This document shows positions 23,260 through 31,296 of a DNA stretch of 39,519 bases, piece after piece. Within the stretch, counting starts at the first letter, position 1. Every line of letters starts with the position of its first letter. Location of the stretch: positions 1 through 39,519 of the IMG/VR virus record IMGVR_UViG_3300027749_000235; one strand, written 5' to 3'. A program made the position numbers and the translations under genes. The DNA is from a virus. The notes beneath the pieces are model-generated. The model saw only the letters and a program-made list of their open reading frames with translations. It made no database searches and was not told the DNA's origin.

Positions 23260-25949
23260 CGATAGATACTACAATAACAGAAGGTACTGCTCCAGAGCTA
23301 CTGATTGTCTTCTCTCACCCAAACAAAGACGACTTGGAGGCTGAAGCTTTCGGTAAGCGAGGGTATGCGGCAGCTGAAGTTTTGGCTGCTTTGAGTGCTG
23401 CAGATATTCCCTTAGAGAAAGTACATTTTACAGCTACGGTAAAACACGGCATAGGTGTAAAAAGTAAACCTAGTGCTGAGGATATTGAAGAGTGGCGAGA
23501 AAGCCTTGATAAAGAGATAGAGGCCATCAAGCCTAAGCTAATCATGCCGCTGGGTGCCGAGGCATTCAAGCGCGTCATGAAGTCCAACATTAAAATGGGG
23601 GACTATATTGGGGAGATTACTGAAAATGCTTATGGGAAAATTCTAGCCAATTATGCTCCAGGCATGATTGTTATGATGGACCCTACAAAGCGTCCAGAGT
23701 TCAAAGAGATATTCGAACTGGCCAAAAGGTCGCTTGACGATAATCTTAAATACCAAGACTACACATACTTCGTGATTGACGACCCTGCAGAGAATAGGCG
23801 TATTCTTGAAAGGTACGTACGCAAAGGTATGTTCACCATAGGTTATGATGCTGAGTGGTTCGGTAGTAAATTTACCGATGACGAGGTAATGTATGAGTTC
23901 CAGTACTCTTGTGAAAAAGACATAGCCATAGTGTTGAATATTAGCAACGATGGCGCAACCGAGAATAGAGAACTCTTGGACACGATGAAAATCATGCTCG
24001 AGCATCCAGAAGCTAAAAGGCTTGGCTGGAATATACGAGCTGACGATCTACGTTTGCGCCATAGAGGGTTTGATCTACCTGATGAGACCCTGGCGTTTGA
24101 CGGTATGAAAGCTGTGGCGTTCTTTGACTCTAGACTACCTAAAGGCTTGGAGACAGGTATCAAGATGTTCACCAAGTATCGGCCATACTACACGGCACTT
24201 AATCGCAAGATGAAAGAGCACAAGCTAGCTAAGGCTGAAATGGCGAAGATGAAATTTCTTGAGCCAGAAATATACTACGATTATTGTGCTGGGGACGCTG
24301 TGAGTCATCGTGAAGCTTGTTTACGTATGATGCACCTGTTCCCTGAAGAGCTAAAATCTGCTTATTATGATATTTATCTTCCTTTGACTACATATTTCAC
24401 AGATATGGAACTCACTGGTATAGGTATAGACAAGGCTGTACTAGAAGACATATCTGACAAATACAGTAGAAAATATGATGAACTAAAAAAGGAACTTACA
24501 GAATTCTTAAAAGAAAGGTTCGGTATAGATGAATTCAATCCTAACAGTTCGCTTCAGAAAAAAGAGCTTTTGTTCGACACACTCAAAGTTCAGCCAGCAT
24601 ACTACACAAAGTCAGGGAAGAGCCCCAAAAGCAAAGTATGGTACGACAAGCAGAAGCCTGAAACAAAAAAGCTCTACGAGCCAAGCACGAACGGCAAAAG
24701 TCTGTCTACTATAAAATTTCAGCTTGAGGAGTTGCAGGCTAAAGGACTGGAAGAGACGGAAGAGAATCTTGAAAAGCTGAACGCCACACACAAAGCTATA
24801 ACCCTGCTACTCAGCGTTGGGAGGATAAGTGTATTTGCCAACAAGTTTCTGTCCAGGAAAGGCGTATTGATGGACGGTGAAATTGAAAGTGAGGATGATG
24901 AAGAGCCTCTCAAACAAAGCTACTGGTCAGCTATCTGTGGCGATGGAAAGATACACGCTAGTTTCTTTGAGTGCTTGAAGAATTTTAGGGCCAGCAGCAG
25001 CCCTAATGTTCAAAATCCTGCATCAAAGGTGTTGGCGTATATACCGGACATCTTTGTGCCTGGTTACAGTAATCTCAACAGTGATGAGCAGAAAGAGTAC
25101 AGTGAGCAATTGCCTAAAAATATACGTAATATATTTTATCCTGGTGACCCTGACTACTACTGGTGTGAGCTTGACGTTGCCGGAGCTGACTTGGCAATTA
25201 TGGCCTTTCTGAGTCAGGATGAAAACTTCATCCATGACATCAGATCTGGTAATTTCCATCAGACCAAGATGCGTGAATACTTTAATGACCATACACTCAC
25301 AAAAAAAGATGTGAGTAAGTACGTTATCGCTAAAAGTATCACATTCCGTGTGTCGTATACTGCAGGCTTAAAGTTCGCTGCAGTACCTATTCAAGCTGAC
25401 ATCTATGCTGAGAACGGGCTGCATGTGGGTTTGAAGACACTTGAGTATGCTTTGGATACCTGGAGAAGGTACACAAAATATATGGCCTACAGAGATCGTT
25501 GCACGAATGAAGTACAAGATTATAAAAGGATCACTAATGCGCGAGGGCTCATACTCCAGTATGAAGCTACAGACAACTTCGGTATTCTTGCCGGATGGAT
25601 GAACGAGAGTCTTGCGTTCCCTGTGGCTAGTGAATTGGCCTGGTTCATGTGGGAAGCGTCAGTGAACCTCAAGAACAGGCTAAAGAAAGAAGGTCTTTGG
25701 ATGAAGTACATATATCCTGTAAATACCGTGCATGATGCAGGCTACTGGGCTGTACACAAAGATCTGTGCAAGGACAACTATATCCAGGAAGTATTAAAAG
25801 ATGTGTTTTGCCACCAAACAAAACTTGCTACAGGCGATAATGTAGGCTGTGAGCTGGAGATCATGGATAGATGGAAGGGTAAAGAAAAAGTGTTTGCGAA
25901 AGAAACTGCATGGAATTTTGAAAAGAACTTATGGGAATGGAAACAATAG
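23244..25949 (+). CDS. PolA-family DNA polymerase with N-terminal UDG-like domain (SPO1 type)
   Basis: The N-terminal ~160 residues look like family-4 uracil-DNA glycosylase (SAEDIEEWRESLDKEI, then IKPKLIMPLGAEAFKRV), as in Bacillus phage SPO1 DNA polymerase. The 3'-5' exonuclease follows with GYDAEW (about 197), WNIRADDLRLRHRG and YYDYCAGDA. The polymerase domain has motif A ELDVAGADLAIMAF (Asp about 642), motif B around KYVIAKSITFRVSYTAG and motif C NTVHDAGYW (about 829). In motif C the usual Asp-Glu is Asp-Ala. The UDG-like active site motifs are not obvious, so that domain may only bind DNA. It is 901 residues long. Confidence 0.92.
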   Translation: MSDRITIDTTITEGTAPELLIVFSHPNKDDLEAEAFGKRGYAAAEVLAALSAADIPLEKVHFTATVKHGIGVKSKPSAEDIEEWRESLDKEIEAIKPKLIMPLGAEAFKRVMKSNIKMGDYIGEITENAYGKILANYAPGMIVMMDPTKRPEFKEIFELAKRSLDDNLKYQDYTYFVIDDPAENRRILERYVRKGMFTIGYDAEWFGSKFTDDEVMYEFQYSCEKDIAIVLNISNDGATENRELLDTMKIMLEHPEAKRLGWNIRADDLRLRHRGFDLPDETLAFDGMKAVAFFDSRLPKGLETGIKMFTKYRPYYTALNRKMKEHKLAKAEMAKMKFLEPEIYYDYCAGDAVSHREACLRMMHLFPEELKSAYYDIYLPLTTYFTDMELTGIGIDKAVLEDISDKYSRKYDELKKELTEFLKERFGIDEFNPNSSLQKKELLFDTLKVQPAYYTKSGKSPKSKVWYDKQKPETKKLYEPSTNGKSLSTIKFQLEELQAKGLEETEENLEKLNATHKAITLLLSVGRISVFANKFLSRKGVLMDGEIESEDDEEPLKQSYWSAICGDGKIHASFFECLKNFRASSSPNVQNPASKVLAYIPDIFVPGYSNLNSDEQKEYSEQLPKNIRNIFYPGDPDYYWCELDVAGADLAIMAFLSQDENFIHDIRSGNFHQTKMREYFNDHTLTKKDVSKYVIAKSITFRVSYTAGLKFAAVPIQADIYAENGLHVGLKTLEYALDTWRRYTKYMAYRDRCTNEVQDYKRITNARGLILQYEATDNFGILAGWMNESLAFPVASELAWFMWEASVNLKNRLKKEGLWMKYIYPVNTVHDAGYWAVHKDLCKDNYIQEVLKDVFCHQTKLATGDNVGCELEIMDRWKGKEKVFAKETAWNFEKNLWEWKQ

Positions 25950-26677
25950 ACGATTACCGTAGCTTTAAGCTGACAGACAATAGCAAAGTACGGTTTAAAA
26001 AAGCTCACGGGAACACATTCAGCCTAGCTTCTGGCTTGCCAGCACACGGAGGAACGTGTGTGGCGGCTACAGAGGGAGAGGGCGGCTGTGTTGGTAAGTG
26101 CTACGATGTTAATCTTCGTAAGCTGCGCAAGAATTATGCAGCTAACGAAGACTATAATACTTCACTAGTTTGGAGTAAGAGCTTTGAGGAGCAGCTCTGC
26201 ATTATAGAGAACAGTATAGATAAATGGTTGTTAAATGGTGGTGGACAGGAACCCTTCTTCAGGATACATACTGGAGGAGAGTTCTTCAACCTCACCTACA
26301 CAGCCGCTTGGGCTAAAGCCATAGAGAAACACCCAGCTGTGCATTTCTGGGCGTATACACGAGCCATGTTCGCTGTACCTATACTGGCTGAGCTTAAAAA
26401 CCTCACACTGATGCTGAGCTGCGACCCAGTGAACAGAGATAAAGTATTTGCCATATATGAAGAGTACAAGAATTACCCTAACGTGGCGCTAGCCTGGATG
26501 GGTGATACTCTGCCAGCTGACATACCCAAGGACAGGCCAGTGCTGATCTGCCCTGAAGTCTCTGGTAAAACTAAAAAACTAAAGGATAAGGGAGCCTGCG
26601 CTAGGTGCAGAGTTTGCGTTGATCGTCCTTTAAAGAGTGGAAAAATCCGTCATGTGCAGTTTCCCATCCACAGATAA
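25931..26677 (+). CDS. GP88-like protein of unknown function
   Basis: The 248-residue protein contains FSLASGLPAHGGTC, a Cys-rich segment ending GCVGKCYDVN, the block FFRIHTGGEFFNLTYTAAW, HFWAYTRAM, and a late CARCRVC cluster. This matches the GP88 family known from mycobacteriophages and many other phages. The family has conserved Cys clusters that suggest a metal or iron-sulphur centre; no activity is established. Start ATG at 25931 or 25937, overlapping the polymerase gene. Confidence 0.75.
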   Translation: MGMETIDDYRSFKLTDNSKVRFKKAHGNTFSLASGLPAHGGTCVAATEGEGGCVGKCYDVNLRKLRKNYAANEDYNTSLVWSKSFEEQLCIIENSIDKWLLNGGGQEPFFRIHTGGEFFNLTYTAAWAKAIEKHPAVHFWAYTRAMFAVPILAELKNLTLMLSCDPVNRDKVFAIYEEYKNYPNVALAWMGDTLPADIPKDRPVLICPEVSGKTKKLKDKGACARCRVCVDRPLKSGKIRHVQFPIHR

Positions 26678-26715
26678 TCTGGTGGCTGCACGTAAAAACC
26701 TAAACAACAATACAA

Positions 26716-27510
26716 ATGACCACTGTTATCCAAAACAAAATTGAAAAAATCACTGTAGACGGCGTCGATCTCCGTAGCGTAGATATCAATAAGAAAAAAT
26801 ATTATTATTTAAACGACCTGATTAAAATTTATGGTGGAGGCTTCAGGAAAAACCTCCCCAGCAACCCTATCCACGTTTGCACAGGAGAAGGTCACGATGT
26901 GCGCTATCGCTATCTTGTGAGTAGCGCAGATTTTAAAGAGGCGCTGACAAAAAGCCAGAAGCTCAAGAGAAACAGTATGCCATACCCTGTAAGGAAGCCT
27001 GTAGCAGTAAAAGCTACAGCTGCGTATGTGGAGGCGCCTCAAATGGAGCTGGATCTACCTTTCAGCGAGCCCACCACTGACGACATCCCTATGGATTTTG
27101 TTAATGCCGAGAGCGCAGCACCGCAGCCGGTAACTGCCCTCCCAGAAGTTAAACGCTATGAAATCTCTGCTTCTCCCAAGAAGGCTGCAGATAAACCATT
27201 GCAAGCTAAACAGATATCTTTGAAAGCGGAAATCTGGAATCTGTGCGTCTGCAATGGACAGAAAATCGGTTTTGAGAAAGGCATGACTTTCGAAGAAATC
27301 CTAGTATCTCCTTTGACAGGAGAGGCCTACAGCTTCCTTTACAAGGAATTTGATAAAGAATTGAAGAAAAAGTTCCCGTTGCAGCAGATTAAAGATTGGG
27401 GGCTGTGTAACTACTACAGCAAAAGCTCCAACGTCACATATACAGCAGCCATCGAGAACGCTGGACTGCTTCCTGCTTTGAGAGAGAAAGCGGTGGAGCT
27501 CTACGCCTAA
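26716..27510 (+). CDS. hypothetical protein, 264 aa, two domains with flexible linker
   Basis: The N-terminal ~85 residues form a compact domain (KKYYYLNDLIKIYGGGF) with KilA-N/Bro-like flavour, though not a sure match. A Pro/Ala-rich linker follows (about 95-165). The C-terminal ~90 residues form a helical domain (ISLKAEIWNLCVCNGQK and onward). A promoter and gene with a separate transcript begin right after it. Unknown; DNA binding is possible. Confidence 0.65.
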   Translation: MTTVIQNKIEKITVDGVDLRSVDINKKKYYYLNDLIKIYGGGFRKNLPSNPIHVCTGEGHDVRYRYLVSSADFKEALTKSQKLKRNSMPYPVRKPVAVKATAAYVEAPQMELDLPFSEPTTDDIPMDFVNAESAAPQPVTALPEVKRYEISASPKKAADKPLQAKQISLKAEIWNLCVCNGQKIGFEKGMTFEEILVSPLTGEAYSFLYKEFDKELKKKFPLQQIKDWGLCNYYSKSSNVTYTAAIENAGLLPALREKAVELYA

Positions 27511-27541
27511 TAAAGTCTTGGTTGTTCCCCCCAGAACAGCC

Positions 27542-27570
27542 TCGACCGTAGGTTAAAAATCGGTTATAAT
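27542..27570 (+). promoter_or_regulatory. sigma70-like promoter of the candidate modifier gene
   Basis: TCGACC (27542-27547), 17 bases, TATAAT (27565-27570), 25 bases before the ATG at 27596. It is a rare intergenic promoter in an otherwise tightly overlapping gene block. With the terminator at 27940-27974 it makes the gene between them a separate, probably strongly expressed unit. Confidence 0.65.
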
Positions 27571-27595
27571 TGCAGTAACAACAAAAAATCATATT

Positions 27596-27913
27596 ATGTC
27601 AAACAACAACAGCACAGCAGTTAACGCAGAAGTCAGCAACGAAGTAACTACCATGAAAACATACAACATCGACATCGCAAGCACGAAGGGCCACGACACC
27701 CGCGCAGGATTGACCCTTGAAGCAGCAACTGAGTGCATTCTTGAAAACGCTGAAAATAACGCCCGCTGGGTGTTCATCAACGGCGAAAAGTTTGAGTTCA
27801 AAGGCACAGACTATCGCACAGAAAGCAACATCCAGAAACTGCAAGCACAGTTGCAGGCAATGGATGATCCTGCAGTTCTTCTTACCGGTATTCTTGTCGG
27901 CGGTGTGAAGTAA
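27596..27913 (+). CDS. candidate ubiquitin-like modifier, 105 aa, ending GGVK
   Basis: After a ~20-residue polar N-terminus, predicted elements run strand (KTYNIDIAS), strand, helix (LTLEAATECILENAEN), strand-strand (RWVFINGEKFEF), helix (ESNIQKLQAQLQAMDD), strand (AVLLTGILVGG): the order of a beta-grasp fold. The C-terminus LVGGVK would expose Gly-Gly if two residues were trimmed, as JAMM peptidases do. An alternative ATG (MKTYNIDI, 27653) would remove the polar leader. It has its own promoter and terminator and C-rich codon choice (ATC, AAC, GCA), suggesting high expression. The modifier role is inference; no family match was made. Confidence 0.7.
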   Translation: MSNNNSTAVNAEVSNEVTTMKTYNIDIASTKGHDTRAGLTLEAATECILENAENNARWVFINGEKFEFKGTDYRTESNIQKLQAQLQAMDDPAVLLTGILVGGVK

Positions 27914-27939
27914 GCGCAGCCTCTCCAGCCCCAGTTCAT

Positions 27940-27974
27940 GCCCCCTGGTACACAGTGTGCCAGGGGGCTTTTTT
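27940..27974 (+). terminator. strong intrinsic terminator
   Basis: The 9-bp perfect stem GCCCCCTGG (27940-27948) / CCAGGGGGC (27960-27968) with an 11-base loop is followed by six T (27969-27974). It is the clearest rho-independent terminator in the window and closes the single-gene unit begun at 27542. Confidence 0.92.
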
Positions 27975-27996
27975 GCGTACCTACATATATTTAAAA

Positions 27997-30102
27997 ATGA
28001 ATATTCCTTACACAGAACTTAAAAAATTAAATAAAGAAATCAATCAGCTATTCAAGTTTGCTGAAGCTGGCGACATGGATCTAAGCTATGGCTACGACGC
28101 ACAATATCAGCCAGTATACACTGCGAATTATCACAAGCTCAGATTCTCTTCTTTGGAAGACCTGTATGGCTTTTCCAAGTTTAAACAAATTCCGTTGAAC
28201 AGTACCATGCTCACAGATTCCCCATTCTGGTGGAGCGAGCTGTGTAAAATACGTAATGAGCCGGAACGTACACTGAGCGATATCCAGCACAACACGGCAA
28301 AGCTATTTAAGACTTTGAAGCTTGTGCCTGAAAGTATCGGTACGGGGTACAGACCAAAGGTCATCAAAAATGCTCCTGCGGAAACGACGCAAGGAGACTT
28401 CACATATAGGATTATCACAGATTACGATAATCGTCATATGAATCACGTCATTCTGATGGCTAGGAATGACGAGCCTATCTATGACTACCTGGATGCCGGG
28501 TTCTATTTTAAAGCTATAGAACAAAAAGATAAAAAAGGAGAAATCACTACACACTATGTTGTAGCTAATGAGTATGACGTAAACACGGCACATATCTTCA
28601 TGATGTGTATCATGCAGCCAAGCCTTGTTGAGATGCTGCGTGACGGTTGCTTCATTAATGTTTACGAGGCCGAGCTTCTTCGTTTGAAGATGCACAAGAA
28701 AATGGATACTGATACGAAGTCAGCCTATAACACTCTCAGCAAGCACATCGACGACGACTATAAGAAAAATACAACTCTTCTTGTCGTGAGTAAATTGATG
28801 AATGATGAAATAGAAAAAACTACTATTAATAACGTGGTTTTGACAAAAACATCAGCCACCTACGCGCAGGTATCGCTAGAAGCTGAAGATCTGCTGGATG
28901 TTTTGTTCAAAAGTCTAAACTTCAACCTAGAGTTTGATATCTACACTATCGTGGATGTGTATGCGAAGCATGTGGAAAGACTGCTTGTTAAAGAGAACGC
29001 TCCCGAGGCTCTGGTTGCGGTTGTAAATCTAGATGAGCCTAACGCACAACCAGAAGCTGAGGAAGTTGACACAGCGGTATTAAAAGAGCTACCTACCTTC
29101 AGTGTGAACGGTATCAGCATCACTCCTGCTGTTTCTGACACATATCAACGGTATCTTAACAAAGTCAGGATTAATCGAGAAGAAATCAGTAAAGCTATCC
29201 ATAGAGCTTCTTGCTATCACGACGCGGAGGACTATAAGTTGTTTCTGAAAAGCGTTTGTAGGATGAGTATCAAGTGGCACGATGTAATCGCTAACGGACT
29301 GCCAGTAAAAATTCATAGCTCGATAACAAACCGCGAGTACAACGATGAAACAGCAGGTCCGGACGCGCCTGCGCTACAGTTCAGTATTGATAAAGCAGAG
29401 AAATGCATAAAGATTCATATAGATAAAGAGCGTAAAGTCAAGGTCAGTCTGGCTAAACTTGTTAAGCGTATAGAAACACTGAATAAAAAGACAGACAACG
29501 GTTGGATGCGTAGGCGCGATTGGACGTGTCCGTTCGGCTACAGGTCATATGAGTGGAGTCAGTACGAGTTGACCAAACTTCTTGTTGAAGCCTCTACGTT
29601 TACTGTCAAAGGTGTGGATGCTGAGGGAAAGCCTACAGAAACCAAACAGGTACTGTTAACTAAAGAAGATATTGTTAAACTATTGTCTGCTGCCAACGAA
29701 GCAAAGAAGGCGGCTGTAGAGAAGTCTAAAGAGTTTCTCGCCACAGCCGTAAAGCTGACGAAAGCTGAGCAAATTGAATTTATGGGTGAAAAAGCCTATA
29801 AAGTCCACGGCTCACTCAGAACGTATGCGGTAATTATTAAAACTGCTAAAGTGTACGATTTCGAAACAAAGCAGTATCGCTGTATTGTAAATGACCGGCA
29901 CTACGCAGGTGCAGGATATGACGATATCGCAGCAAGACTTCTTGCGTTGAAAAACGACGGAGTAATGCAACAGAACATCACTACGCTCGCAAGCGCAACA
30001 GGACAACCAGGCGCTGAAAATGCACACAATTATCACCCAGAGCGAGAAAACACTGCTGAAGGGGTCGCAGCCTTGGTAGACAATGCATTGACAACAGTAT
30101 GA
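27997..30102 (+). CDS. large protein of unknown function heading the JAMM-E1 gene group, 701 aa
   Basis: I chose the ATG at 27997; an upstream GTG at 27955 lies in the terminator. No domain was recognised with confidence. Visible features are an N-terminal helical region, a strand-rich centre (residues ~130-230), an acidic low-complexity linker near residue 370 (EPNAQPEAEEVD), and a segment GWMRRRDWTCPFGYRSYEW. A C-terminal block (KVHGSLRTYAVIIKTAKVYD, then QYRCIVN...GYDDIAARLLALKND) reads as a separate small domain. It overlaps the next gene by 4 bases. It could be a conjugation factor or target of the adjacent JAMM-E1 system, or unrelated. Confidence 0.7.
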   Translation: MNIPYTELKKLNKEINQLFKFAEAGDMDLSYGYDAQYQPVYTANYHKLRFSSLEDLYGFSKFKQIPLNSTMLTDSPFWWSELCKIRNEPERTLSDIQHNTAKLFKTLKLVPESIGTGYRPKVIKNAPAETTQGDFTYRIITDYDNRHMNHVILMARNDEPIYDYLDAGFYFKAIEQKDKKGEITTHYVVANEYDVNTAHIFMMCIMQPSLVEMLRDGCFINVYEAELLRLKMHKKMDTDTKSAYNTLSKHIDDDYKKNTTLLVVSKLMNDEIEKTTINNVVLTKTSATYAQVSLEAEDLLDVLFKSLNFNLEFDIYTIVDVYAKHVERLLVKENAPEALVAVVNLDEPNAQPEAEEVDTAVLKELPTFSVNGISITPAVSDTYQRYLNKVRINREEISKAIHRASCYHDAEDYKLFLKSVCRMSIKWHDVIANGLPVKIHSSITNREYNDETAGPDAPALQFSIDKAEKCIKIHIDKERKVKVSLAKLVKRIETLNKKTDNGWMRRRDWTCPFGYRSYEWSQYELTKLLVEASTFTVKGVDAEGKPTETKQVLLTKEDIVKLLSAANEAKKAAVEKSKEFLATAVKLTKAEQIEFMGEKAYKVHGSLRTYAVIIKTAKVYDFETKQYRCIVNDRHYAGAGYDDIAARLLALKNDGVMQQNITTLASATGQPGAENAHNYHPERENTAEGVAALVDNALTTV

Positions 30103-30728
30103 ACCAATACATATTACACATAGAGACAGCACCATTATCTAAAGCCGAGTTGGTGCTGAAAGCTCCTGTATTCAGAGCCGCCGCAAACCTCAAAGATGCG
30201 GTTAAGATTGCTGAGGATATAGAGAAAAAGAAAAATAAGTATTTTGAAGATGCTGCCTATAGCGAAATTACAGGATACGTATGTGCGGTAGGTTTGCTAG
30301 ATATAGAGACTGGAAAGATAGAGACAAAGACTTCACTTACCTGTGTAGAGGAGACTATACTTCGCTGGCTGTATAATAAGCTAAAAACTATTGAAGGTGC
30401 ACGCACAGTCACGTTTCGTGGCTGCCGGTTTGTGTACCCTTTTATAGCTAGGCGAGCTGCACGATACAGTGAGATGAACTTCTTCAAAGACGTGTTCCAC
30501 ACCGCTTCACTGGGGGAGGGAACACATCTAGATCTAGCCAGGGTATGGGCCTGCGGAAGCTTGAGCCATCCTGATAGTCTCAGTGAGATAACTGACGTGC
30601 TTGGAGTAGACCATCCTCGGAAGGGTGTTGTTTATCATCAAGCGTTGACAACTAGCCCAGGCGAAGCTTCAAGCTATATGGACAGTTGTCTGTGTGCCCT
30701 GCTAGCCGTATATAACGCATTAAAATGA
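30099..30728 (+). CDS. DEDD exonuclease-like protein with lost catalytic residues
   Basis: Layout and hydrophobic pattern follow RNase H-like 3'-5' exonucleases: a first strand ILHIETAPL (normally DIET), VTFRGCRFVYPFIARRA (normally NG..FD.P....RA), HLDLARVW, LSEITDVLGV and YMDSCLCALLAVY (normally the final D in Y...D). The Asp residues of motifs I, II and III are replaced by His, Val and Cys, while the motif I Glu survives. A structural or regulatory role is more likely than nuclease activity. Overlaps of 4 bases with both neighbours place it firmly in the JAMM-E1 operon. Confidence 0.75.
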   Translation: MNQYILHIETAPLSKAELVLKAPVFRAAANLKDAVKIAEDIEKKKNKYFEDAAYSEITGYVCAVGLLDIETGKIETKTSLTCVEETILRWLYNKLKTIEGARTVTFRGCRFVYPFIARRAARYSEMNFFKDVFHTASLGEGTHLDLARVWACGSLSHPDSLSEITDVLGVDHPRKGVVYHQALTTSPGEASSYMDSCLCALLAVYNALK

Positions 30729-31153
30729 ATATTGAAAATAAGGCACTGATATCTGCGGTGCTGGACGCAGCCTCGCAGTGTACCCACCATGTCGAAGAAG
30801 AGGGTGGCGTGATTCTAGAAAGAGACAGTGAATATACCTTCGGTAGGGTTAAAAATATTCATGCAGGTACAGAAACAGCCATAGGCTTGTATGAAACTGA
30901 CCTCGGTGAGTTAAAAAGCAACGTATTCAATAAATTAAAAGAAGGCTGGAAGATGTATGCCAGCTTTCATACACATCCATCCTTCGGGCCTACTCCAAGT
31001 AATCTGGACCTGACCAAGCTGTTCACAGGGTTTAAAAATAACGTTATTTTTTCACCCAGGCTAAACGTCTTCTCATTTAACGAGTGGGACGATGATGAAC
31101 CGGTCACATACTACCTGTCTGAAAGCACGCTACAAACACTGCTAAAGAAATAA
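30725..31153 (+). CDS. JAMM/MPN-family metallopeptidase
   Basis: The 142-residue protein has the complete JAMM motif: Glu in VEEEGGVI (about residue 26), then FHTHPSFGPTPSNLD with zinc ligands His82 and His84, Ser92 and Asp95 (HxHx7Sx2D). JAMM peptidases remove ubiquitin-like proteins or trim their C-termini. There is no extra domain, like bacterial stand-alone Prok-JAB proteins. Its stop overlaps the ATG of the E1-like gene (TAATG), a pairing typical of bacterial ubiquitin-like systems (PRTRC, Bil and related cassettes). Its target could be the GGVK protein at 27596. Confidence 0.88.
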   Translation: MNIENKALISAVLDAASQCTHHVEEEGGVILERDSEYTFGRVKNIHAGTETAIGLYETDLGELKSNVFNKLKEGWKMYASFHTHPSFGPTPSNLDLTKLFTGFKNNVIFSPRLNVFSFNEWDDDEPVTYYLSESTLQTLLKK

Positions 31154-31296
31154 TGCAAAAAATTAATAAAATCGCCATAGCCGGTGCTGGAGGCATCGGG
31201 TCAAATCTGTTGAGTATCTTGTTCGACTACGGATTTAACAGAAAGCAGTTCGATTATTCTAATCTAGAAGTTGACATATACGACGACGACACGGTT
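31153..31296 (+). CDS. E1/ThiF-like adenylating enzyme, exon 1 (joins 32472-32927)
   Basis: Exon 1 codes for 48 residues: the nucleotide-binding loop IAIAGAGGIGSN (about 7-18) and the end of the second strand, VDIYDDDTV. The frame then hits TAA. Splicing to 32472 gives DDDTV-DVKNLLHQN, the DxDxV...NLxRQ-like ATP-site motif of the ThiF/MoeB/E1 superfamily. The spliced product is 199 residues, shorter than usual (about 250). Such enzymes adenylate the C-terminal glycine of ubiquitin-like proteins. Confidence 0.88.

Noticed and set aside
22625-27535. The 15-mer CCCCCCAGAACAGCC occurs twice (near 22627 and near 27526)
   Set aside because: One shared 15-mer in a 39.5 kb sequence is expected by chance; one copy is inside the helicase gene, and flanks are not alike.
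27955-27996. Upstream GTG start for the 701-residue protein
   Set aside because: It would lie within the loop and stem of the intrinsic terminator.
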